A DNA stretch of 8,394 nt from Hellea sp964472905 (lineage in GTDB: Bacteria; Pseudomonadota; Alphaproteobacteria; Caulobacterales; Maricaulaceae), in the NCBI GenBank assembly GCA_964472905.1, contig CAYYMI010000082.1, positions 1 through 8,394 of the forward strand. The letters run 5' to 3'. Made by a program: the position numbers and the translations under genes. The first letter of the stretch is position 1. Each line of letters begins with the position of its first letter. Shown here piece by piece: positions 1 to 6,127 of the stretch. The notes under the pieces are model-generated. The model worked only from the letters and a program-made list of their open reading frames with translations. It searched no databases and was not told where the DNA came from.

Positions 1-658
1 CGACATTAGACGCCCCGCAGGTCGTATTAACGCCAAGCTCATTGCGAAGACGGTGTAATAAGCGAAACACATCTTTACCCGCGCTATTAATCGCCCCTAC
101 TGGCATGACGAGGGGATCAACAACAACGTCTTCGGGCTTAATGCCGTAATCAGAGGCGCGGTTGACAATACGTTTGGCCACTTCAAAGCGCACATCAGGG
201 TTTTCGGATATACCCGTATCATCATTGGAGATCGCCACAACGGCGCAATCATGCTTGGCCACAAGCGGCAAGACACGTTCCATGACCTCTTCCTCTGCCG
301 TTGTAGAGTTCACCAAGGCGCGGCCTTTATAGACAGACAGGCCAGATTCGAGGGCTTCTATGATTGAACTATCAATACAGAGCGGCACATCTGTCAGGCT
401 TTGGATAAGAGGTATAACTTCAGACATGATTTTGGCTTCATCGGCCAAAGGCACACCGACATTAACATCAAGAACCTGCGCACCCGCTTCGACTTGTTTG
501 AGCGCTTCTTTTTTGACGCGCCAGTAATTACCTTCTTTAAGCTCCTTAGAGAACAGCTTACGCCCTGTCGGATTAATCCGCTCGCCAATCATTACAAAAG
601 GCTCGTCAAAGCCAATGACAACCTCTTGGGTCGGAGACGCTAATATCGTACGAGCCAT
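1..658 (-). CDS. Methyl-THF:corrinoid methyltransferase, pterin-binding (DHP synthase-like) domain; 3' part lost at window edge
   Basis: The reading frame is open from ATG at 656-658 to the window edge (219 complete codons), so the C-terminus is missing. It looks like the AcsE/MtgA/MetH pterin-binding TIM barrel that moves a methyl group between a corrinoid protein and tetrahydrofolate. Visible motifs are IGERINPTGRK (24-34), AGAQVLDVNVG (58-68), CIDSS (94-98), VNSTT (116-120), VVVDPLVMP (178-186) and GASN (215-218). D96, N117, D181 and N218 fall at nearly constant offset from the pterin-site Asp75, Asn96, Asp160 and Asn199 of Moorella AcsE (numbers from memory). AAGGA at 665-669 lies 6 nt before the ATG, a good ribosome site. 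It is the fifth gene of the operon, 16 nt after the reductase. In context it most likely runs towards methyl-THF formation. The family is firm; direction and partner are inferred. Confidence 0.88.
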   Translation of the reverse strand, partial: MARTILASPTQEVVIGFDEPFVMIGERINPTGRKLFSKELKEGNYWRVKKEALKQVEAGAQVLDVNVGVPLADEAKIMSEVIPLIQSLTDVPLCIDSSIIEALESGLSVYKGRALVNSTTAEEEVMERVLPLVAKHDCAVVAISNDDTGISENPDVRFEVAKRIVNRASDYGIKPEDVVVDPLVMPVGAINSAGKDVFRLLHRLRNELGVNTTCGASNV

Positions 659-674
659 AATCTTTCCTTAAAAG

Positions 675-1535
675 TTATGCTGTTGCGGAGGCGCGAAAAT
701 TATCATCCGTCCAGCTACCACGTTCAGTCAACCATGCAGTCGATTTTTTAACGCCGCCAAAAGGAAAGACATGAACTTGTTTTATCAATGTTGTTTCGGA
801 CTGCTGCCAATGGGCTTCAATCGGATCAACAATATCATTCGGGTCAAAACCTTTTACCATTGTGGCCATAGCGCCCCCCCGTTTTTTCAAAAAGCTAAGG
901 GAATTACCAACACCACACATGGCCGCAAACTTGATAAGAGTTGCGACCTTTGCTGGTCCAGCAACGCCTAAATGCACTGGTAGAGTGATACCCGCCGCCT
1001 GTAAATCTTGTGTCCAATCAATGAATTTTGCGGCGTCAAAACCAAACTGTGTGACTATACGCAAGTTAAGGCCTGTTTTCTCAGCAAAATCCTGCTTTTG
1101 ATGTAAAGCCTCCATAGCTGTATCATCATCAAAGTCAGGAGACCCTTCTGGATGTCCCGCAATACCCATATGGGTTATACCGTGGCGTTGAAATACCCCT
1201 GTTTCTAAAAGCTCCATCGTTGAGGCAAACTCGCCGGCTTCTTTTTCAAGGCCGCCGCCAATGACTAAAACATCACTGACCTTAGCCTCTGATGCCATAC
1301 GCTTCACACGGTCTTCGAGGATATCAGCCGCTATCATACGCCGAGACGCAAAATGCGGGACGGGTTCGTAACCCAAGTCGCGAATACGCTTTGCCCCTCT
1401 TACAAGATAATCTGTTGTTTTAGAGCCAATATCCGTGATGTAAACACGCCCACCATACGGAAACAGGTCAATGATCGCATTGCTTTCAACGGCTTGCTTA
1501 GGCGATACTTCTATGGAGGCTGATATCTTAGACAT
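675..1535 (-). CDS. Methylenetetrahydrofolate reductase-like protein (short MetF family)
   Basis: A 286-residue MetF-type flavoprotein barrel that interconverts 5-methyl-THF and 5,10-methylene-THF in the cytoplasm. Family marks are SIEVSPK (7-13, with E9 at the place of E. coli MetF Glu28), VPHFASR (59-65, like the PHLT segment), GIAGHPEGSP (124-133) and TQFGFD (162-167, like TQFFFD). The segment that in E. coli reads RGDLPPG, carrying Asp120, seems to be GGGLEKE (93-99) here, so that Asp is absent. It belongs to the divergent MetF group found beside corrinoid methyltransferases rather than to methionine-biosynthetic MetF. In this operon the useful direction is oxidation of methyl-THF. Its start overlaps the DUF1638 gene by 8 nt and no Shine-Dalgarno is visible before it, so translation is probably coupled. 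The family is firm; direction and electron acceptor are inferred. Confidence 0.88.
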   Translation of the reverse strand: MSKISASIEVSPKQAVESNAIIDLFPYGGRVYITDIGSKTTDYLVRGAKRIRDLGYEPVPHFASRRMIAADILEDRVKRMASEAKVSDVLVIGGGLEKEAGEFASTMELLETGVFQRHGITHMGIAGHPEGSPDFDDDTAMEALHQKQDFAEKTGLNLRIVTQFGFDAAKFIDWTQDLQAAGITLPVHLGVAGPAKVATLIKFAAMCGVGNSLSFLKKRGGAMATMVKGFDPNDIVDPIEAHWQQSETTLIKQVHVFPFGGVKKSTAWLTERGSWTDDNFRASATA

Positions 1536-2154
1536 GATTATTCGCTTTTTTAGGAGGGTCTATGTCATACATAGCCATGGCTGTTGCGAGAGCGCCGTAC
1601 CCGACAAATTTATAGTCAAATGAAAGCCCTAACTTTAGGGCGGCTTCTTGAGCTTTTTGCTTTAGCTTCGCATCCTTAGTTTGAGCCACATAAACAAGCT
1701 TCTTATAATTTTTAAAATAGGTCTCTTTAAGATCAGGAAAACGATCTAAACCCATGCCTTTTATAATAATTGTGTCAAAATGTCGGACGAGATAATCCGT
1801 CAGAAAAAAACTCCCTAACTCGTCTTCCATCATTTTATGAAACCGACCAAGACCTGAGAAAAAAGCATAACAATGCGCGCCCGGTAATCTCATGGCTGTA
1901 GGATAGTCTTCTAAGAGCCTATCTAATCCTCCCCCTGTACCGCAATCTCCATAACCAATGATGACACGTTCATAAGATGAGGCTCGCTCATCAAGAATAG
2001 CCTTTAACTCAGGTACAATTTTTCCTGGCCTATTATGAAAATCAGCAGGTAAACATTGCAAATCAGCTTCCAGGCCTAGCTGTTTTTGCAAAAAAACAAT
2101 CTCTTTCGCCAGAGCGCCGCAAGCTATTATCAATGTTTCGCAAGCGTCCGGCAT
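1528..2154 (-). CDS. DUF1638 protein, corrinoid methyl-transfer operon partner of unknown function
   Basis: A 208-residue soluble protein that I recognise as DUF1638 from ACGAL (11-15), LPADFHNRPGKI (35-46), YGDCGTGGGLD (68-78), PGAHCYAFFSG (91-101) and FFLTDYLVRHFD (116-127). The family has no assigned reaction that I know of, but it recurs beside B12-dependent methyltransferases in alphaproteobacteria and methanogens. Cys12, Cys34, Cys71 and Cys95, with His40 and His94, sit inside the family motifs, so metal or corrinoid binding is a reasonable guess and nothing more. There is no signal peptide or membrane segment. The gene starts 4 nt after the corrinoid-protein stop and its end overlaps the reductase start by 8 nt, so the three proteins are likely made together. 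A role in handling or repairing the corrinoid protein would fit, but this is inference. Confidence 0.85.
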   Translation of the reverse strand: MPDACETLIIACGALAKEIVFLQKQLGLEADLQCLPADFHNRPGKIVPELKAILDERASSYERVIIGYGDCGTGGGLDRLLEDYPTAMRLPGAHCYAFFSGLGRFHKMMEDELGSFFLTDYLVRHFDTIIIKGMGLDRFPDLKETYFKNYKKLVYVAQTKDAKLKQKAQEAALKLGLSFDYKFVGYGALATAMAMYDIDPPKKANNHV

Positions 2155-2158
2155 TGAC

Positions 2159-2848
2159 TTACCTATTTTTACCCATTATAGCTTTTGCCAGCTCAGAGCT
2201 CACCGCAGCGTCACGGCCATATGTATGTGCATTAATGGCATCGGCAAATTCTTGGTTTAAAGGCGCGCCGCCGACCATAACCGGTAGCTCTTTCAAAATT
2301 CCACGCTTATCAAGCTCTTCGATAACAACACCCATATATGGCATGGTTGTTGTTAAAAGGGCCGACATTCCCATTATATTGGGCTCATGGGTATCAATCG
2401 CCTCAAGAAACTCATCAACCGAGGTATTAATCCCTAAGTCAATAACTTCAAACCCAGCGCCTTCGAGCATCATGCCAACAAGGTTTTTCCCTATGTCATG
2501 AATATCACCTTTGACGGTTCCGATAACATATTTGCCAAGGCTAGAATTGTTGTCACTTTGCGCTAAGATAGGACGTAATAAATTCATCCCACCTTTCATT
2601 GCATTGGCACTCTGTAGGACTTCCGGTACAAAAAGAATACCATCTCTGAAGTCTATACCCACAATCCGCATCCCTTCGACAAGGGCGTCATTGAGAACCA
2701 TATTGGCATCCCACCCCCGTTCCAGAAGGATTTGCGTGCCTTCGGTAACCTCAGGTATCATGCCATCATAAAGATCATCCTGCATTTGCTGAACAAGTTC
2801 ATTATCATCTAAATCTTTGAGAATAATTTCGTCGTCTTGATCACTCAT
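2159..2848 (-). CDS. Corrinoid (cobalamin-binding) methyl-carrier protein, MttC/MtbC type
   Basis: A 229-residue two-domain methyl carrier. Residues about 16-95 are the helical cap, with the typical FVPEVLQSANAMKGG segment (73-87). Residues about 106-226 are the Rossmann-like B12 domain. The base-on motif GDIHDIGKN is at 114-122, with His117 as the lower cobalt ligand. SALLTTTMP (162-170) and VGGAPLN (192-198) complete the cobalamin pocket. Such proteins accept a methyl group from a substrate-specific methyltransferase on Co(I) and pass it to a second enzyme, here presumably the methyl-THF methyltransferase two genes downstream. AGGAGA at 2854-2859, 5 nt before the ATG, is the best ribosome site in the operon and fits a carrier needed in high amount. 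The N-terminus (SDQDDEIILKDLDDNE) is notably acidic. The natural methyl donor cannot be read from this protein. Confidence 0.95.
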   Translation of the reverse strand: MSDQDDEIILKDLDDNELVQQMQDDLYDGMIPEVTEGTQILLERGWDANMVLNDALVEGMRIVGIDFRDGILFVPEVLQSANAMKGGMNLLRPILAQSDNNSSLGKYVIGTVKGDIHDIGKNLVGMMLEGAGFEVIDLGINTSVDEFLEAIDTHEPNIMGMSALLTTTMPYMGVVIEELDKRGILKELPVMVGGAPLNQEFADAINAHTYGRDAAVSSELAKAIMGKNR

Positions 2849-2873
2849 ACTGTTCTCCTATGACATTAGCCGC

Positions 2874-4574
2874 TTACGCGAGGCCAACAATTTGACCCTC
2901 TTCATCTAAGCCAATATCCAAAGCCGCTGGGTGTCGCGGCAATCCAGGCATACGCATAATTGATCCACAAATCGCGACAACAAAACCTGCACCAGCATTT
3001 AACGTTGCCTCACGGACTTCGACTGTATGATCAGAGGTCGCGCCAAGCTTCTTTGCGTCTGTTGAGAAACTTGATTGCGTTTTGGCGATACAAATCGGCA
3101 AATGCCCATATCCAGACTTTTCCACTTCGCGAAAGACACGCTTCGCATCAGCTGAAATGATAACATTTTTGGCGCGATAAATTTCCTTGGCAACCTTCTC
3201 GACTTTAACGGCCAGTTTATCGCCATCATCATACATAAGGTTGATTTTAGGTTTAGGCTTATCAAGTTCAGCCTTTACGAGTTTTGCAAGATCAACAGCA
3301 CCCTCGCCGCCTTTTGCCCAATGGCTAGCAATAACCATCGGTACGCCTTCTGCGTCACAAATTTCTTTAACAACGGCAATTTCTTCATCTGTATCATGAA
3401 CAAAATGATTAATAGACACGATTGGCGTCACACCAAACTTTTTCAAATTTTGAATATGGCGCTCAACATTCACACAGCCCGCTCTAACGGCATCGACATT
3501 AGGAGGCGTAAGTTCGTTCTTCGCAACACCACCCTGCATTTTCATCGCGCGAATAGTACAAACAAGAACAACAGCGTCAGGTCTTAAACCTGACTGCCGG
3601 CATTTAATATCTAAAAATTTCTCAGCGCCCAAATCAGCGCCAAAGCCAGCTTCTGTCACAACAACATCTGCCATCTTTAAGGCTGTTTGCGTTGCGACAA
3701 CAGAATTACAGCCATGGGCGATATTGGCAAACGGGCCGCCATGAATAAAGGCCATGTTATGTTCGATCGATTGCACAAGGTTTGGTTGGAAAGCATCCTT
3801 CAGCAAAACTGTCACAGCGCCATCAGCGCCAATGTCACGAACAGTCACGGCTTTTTTCTTACGTGTTTTAGCGACAATAATATCACCAATGCGTTTTTGA
3901 AGATCTTTCAAATCTGTTGCGAGGCAGAAGATCGCCATAATTTCGGAAGCCACCGTAATATCAAATCCACCTTCCCGGACGATGCCTTGTGTTGGGCCGC
4001 CTAACCCCATAACGATATGACGTAAAGCGCGGTCATTCATATCAACAACACGGCGCCATGTGATACGGCGGGGATCAATATCAAGTTCATTGCCCCACTG
4101 CATATGATTATCCAGCATTGCTGAGATTAAAGAATGAGCCGATGTTATAGCGTGAAAATCACCATTAAAGTGTAGGTTAATATCTTCCATTGGAAGAACC
4201 TGAGCTCGGCCGCCACCTGCGGCTCCGCCTTTCATGCCAAAGCATGGTCCCAATGACGGCTCACGAAGACAAACCATAGACTTAACACCAATTTTGTTAA
4301 GTCCATCATTCAAACCCACAGACGTCGTGGTTTTTCCCTCACCCGCAGGCGTGGGCGTAACTGCCGTTACAAGAACCATTTTTCCATTAGGCTTGTCTTT
4401 AAGACTAGCAATGTATTCCAATGTAAGTTTAGCCTTGTAGTGGCCATATGGCACTAATGCGTCTGCTGGTATTCCAAGTGTTTTTTCTGCAAGTGGCAAG
4501 ATAGGCTTCATCTTTGCGGCGCGAGCGATTTCAATATCAGGCGCCCCAGGTGCGGGTAAATCTTGGTTAGACAT
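2874..4574 (-). CDS. fhs: Formate--tetrahydrofolate ligase (10-formyl-THF synthetase)
   Basis: A full-length (566 aa) Fhs, which catalyses formate + ATP + THF to 10-formyl-THF + ADP + Pi, reversibly. It has the P-loop TPTPAGEGKTTT (73-84), REPSLGPCFGMKGGAAGGG (104-122), EDINLHFNGDFHAI (130-143), FDITVASEIMAI (204-215), HGGPFANIAHGCNS (278-291) and EAGFGADLGAEKF (308-320). It is the first gene of the minus-strand operon, 25 nt before the corrinoid gene, and is transcribed from the AT-rich divergent region. Beside a corrinoid carrier, a methyl-THF methyltransferase and a MetF-like enzyme, the likely direction is catabolic: formyl-THF is split to formate with ATP gain, regenerating THF. No folD is visible in the window, so that step must be encoded elsewhere. 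Only a weak purine-rich site (GAAAG, around 4584-4588) precedes the ATG. Confidence 0.97.
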   Translation of the reverse strand: MSNQDLPAPGAPDIEIARAAKMKPILPLAEKTLGIPADALVPYGHYKAKLTLEYIASLKDKPNGKMVLVTAVTPTPAGEGKTTTSVGLNDGLNKIGVKSMVCLREPSLGPCFGMKGGAAGGGRAQVLPMEDINLHFNGDFHAITSAHSLISAMLDNHMQWGNELDIDPRRITWRRVVDMNDRALRHIVMGLGGPTQGIVREGGFDITVASEIMAIFCLATDLKDLQKRIGDIIVAKTRKKKAVTVRDIGADGAVTVLLKDAFQPNLVQSIEHNMAFIHGGPFANIAHGCNSVVATQTALKMADVVVTEAGFGADLGAEKFLDIKCRQSGLRPDAVVLVCTIRAMKMQGGVAKNELTPPNVDAVRAGCVNVERHIQNLKKFGVTPIVSINHFVHDTDEEIAVVKEICDAEGVPMVIASHWAKGGEGAVDLAKLVKAELDKPKPKINLMYDDGDKLAVKVEKVAKEIYRAKNVIISADAKRVFREVEKSGYGHLPICIAKTQSSFSTDAKKLGATSDHTVEVREATLNAGAGFVVAICGSIMRMPGLPRHPAALDIGLDEEGQIVGLA

Positions 4575-4798
4575 ATTAGATTCTTTCTATTTTTGTTAGA
4601 ATTAGCCCCTTTCAATAAAATCACTATTAATTTTTCGCCAATTGATATAATAATACCGACATTAAACACATCGCAACATTACGAGATATAGCTCCATTTT
4701 TCCTAATATTGGCAATTACTATCTTGAATATTCCCATTCGGTTATATCACTTATTAGATATGTCATTCAGTGTACCACTTAAATAGACTTCAATATTC
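4575..4798. promoter_or_regulatory. AT-rich divergent promoter region between fhs operon and dddP-like gene
   Basis: These 224 nt lie between head-to-head genes and contain no gene. My hand count gives roughly 29% G+C, much lower than the flanking coding DNA. They should hold promoters for both directions and operators for the GlxA-type regulator encoded at 6128-7090. Small symmetries are visible: GCCAAT at 4637-4642 and its reverse complement ATTGGC at 4708-4713, and the palindrome GAATATTC at 4726-4733. None is long enough to name as an operator. I see no convincing sigma-70 promoter for the plus-strand gene, and no hairpin with a T-run. No cobalamin-riboswitch B12 box was found despite the B12-dependent operon. 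Confidence 0.7.
4647..4676 (-). promoter_or_regulatory. Candidate sigma-70 promoter for the fhs operon
   Basis: On the minus strand TTGCGA (4676-4671, four of six matches to TTGACA) is followed after 18 nt by TATTAT (4652-4647, five of six matches to TATAAT). This would place transcription start about 65 nt before the fhs ATG. In such AT-rich DNA chance matches are common, so this is only a candidate. Confidence 0.3.
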
Positions 4799-6121
4799 AT
4801 GAGACTTTATATGGATCGGTCATTCTCTCCACAAAGACGCAAAATTGGCCCCTATGATCTAGATGTTGCCGACATTAAAATTACAGACGTAGCGACTGAA
4901 CCTACTCAAAAAGCTAAAGACGAGCTACTAAAAGCTGGTTTGTCACTGCCCAATCAAGACATTATGCGAGAAAATCGTCTCAAGAGAGTTTTACAGCAGC
5001 TCGAACAAAGAGGTTTAGCAGGTATTCTCTTATTTGATCCTGTCAATATTCGCTACGCCCTTGATGCGCGAAACATGTCTATTTGGACGTCCCGTAATTT
5101 TGCAAGAGCCGCCTTCATAAGTCGTTCTGGTTATATTGTACTTTGGGATTTTGACAGATGTGAACATCTGACGCCTCACCTGCCCTTGATAAACGAGCTT
5201 AGAACGAATGCTGGCGGCTATTATTTCGCCCATGGAGATACAGAACTGGATAATGCGGAGAGATTTGCAGCGCAAGTCGCTGAACTTGTCAAATCCCATG
5301 GAGGCGAAACACTTGCAGTCGACAAATTAGATATTGGTGTTTCTCATGCCTTGGAAAAAAAGAGCGTAAAGTTGACCACAGGGCAAGTGGTTATGGAGCA
5401 TGCAAGATTAATCAAAGGACCTGAAGAAATCAAAGCTATGAAATGCGCCGCTCATGCTTGCCTCGCGTCAGTCCAAGAAATGGAAGATGCGTTAAAAGCT
5501 GGAATTTCAGAAGTTGAACTCTGGTCCGTGTTACATGCTGGGAATATAGCGCGCGGCGGAGAATGGATTGAAACACGTCTTATGGCGTCTGGCCCTCGTA
5601 CAAATCCTTGGATGGCTGAAGCAGGTCCCCGCATACTTGAAGATGGTGACCTTCTAGCTTTTGATACGGATATGATTGGCCTTTATGGCTATATTTGTGA
5701 CATGTCACGAACGTGGTTGGTAGGCGATAAAGCCTCTGCTGAACAAATAGAGCTTTATAAAACGGGTGTGGAGCATATTCAAGAAAATGCAAAATTACTA
5801 ACCCCCGGCACATCATTTCGAGAGTTAACTTATGGAGGTCATCAACTAGACCAAAAATATAGAGCCCAACAATATTGCGTAAAAATGCATGGCGTCGGCC
5901 TATGTGATGAATTCCCAAGTATTTATTATCCGGAACAATTTATAGAAGGCGCGTTTGATTACGCCCTTGAACCCGGAATGGTGCTCTCAGTTGAAGTCTA
6001 TCTCGGGGTTGTCGGCGGAAAGGACGGCGTTAAGCTTGAAAACGAGGTTTTAGTGACGGAAGGTGACCCTGTCATACTCACGCCTTATCGTTATGACGAA
6101 AAACTGCTTGCTGACGCTTAA
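4799..6121 (+). CDS. dddP: DMSP lyase DddP-like protein (M24 peptidase/creatinase fold)
   Basis: DddP cleaves dimethylsulfoniopropionate (DMSP) to dimethyl sulfide and acrylate in the cytoplasm using a two-metal M24 'pita-bread' fold. From the first ATG the protein has 440 residues, close to the usual DddP length. FDTD (288-291) and D301 supply D289, D291 and D301; MHGVGLCDE (363-371) supplies H364 and D370; SVE (397-399) and KLE (412-414) supply E399 and E414. These match the six metal ligands and catalytic Asp377 of Ruegeria DddP at offsets of 6-7 residues (numbers from memory), and Tyr366 corresponds to Y359. HGVGLCDE replaces the HGIGH-type motif of true aminopeptidases. GGEWIETRLMASGPRTNPW (253-271) also matches DddP closely. 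The ATG at 4811 may be the real start, because MDRSFSPQRRKI lines up with the remembered DddP N-terminus; neither ATG has a good ribosome site. It is followed after 6 nt by the regulator. Activity on DMSP is inferred from residues; a related betaine-type substrate remains possible. Confidence 0.88.
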   Translation: MRLYMDRSFSPQRRKIGPYDLDVADIKITDVATEPTQKAKDELLKAGLSLPNQDIMRENRLKRVLQQLEQRGLAGILLFDPVNIRYALDARNMSIWTSRNFARAAFISRSGYIVLWDFDRCEHLTPHLPLINELRTNAGGYYFAHGDTELDNAERFAAQVAELVKSHGGETLAVDKLDIGVSHALEKKSVKLTTGQVVMEHARLIKGPEEIKAMKCAAHACLASVQEMEDALKAGISEVELWSVLHAGNIARGGEWIETRLMASGPRTNPWMAEAGPRILEDGDLLAFDTDMIGLYGYICDMSRTWLVGDKASAEQIELYKTGVEHIQENAKLLTPGTSFRELTYGGHQLDQKYRAQQYCVKMHGVGLCDEFPSIYYPEQFIEGAFDYALEPGMVLSVEVYLGVVGGKDGVKLENEVLVTEGDPVILTPYRYDEKLLADA

Positions 6122-6127
6122 AGTATA

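Noticed and set aside
394..643. Short frames on both strands near the left end
   Set aside because: They lie inside the methyltransferase frame, which is open from 658 to the window edge and has full family motifs.
1551..1614. Plus-strand AGGAGGG followed by ATG and a 17-codon frame, looking like a small gene start
   Set aside because: It lies antisense within the 3' coding end of the DUF1638 gene and the bases are explained by its codons for a DPPKK stretch; the frame is very short and has no recognisable protein character.
2133..2501. Plus-strand frame of about 120 codons opposite the corrinoid-protein gene
   Set aside because: It is a shadow of the B12-binding gene, whose motifs are clear on the minus strand; it starts with a non-ATG codon and shows no family features.
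4575..4798. Cobalamin riboswitch before the B12-dependent operon
   Set aside because: No B12-box-like sequence or extended pairing is visible and the leader is short and AT-rich.
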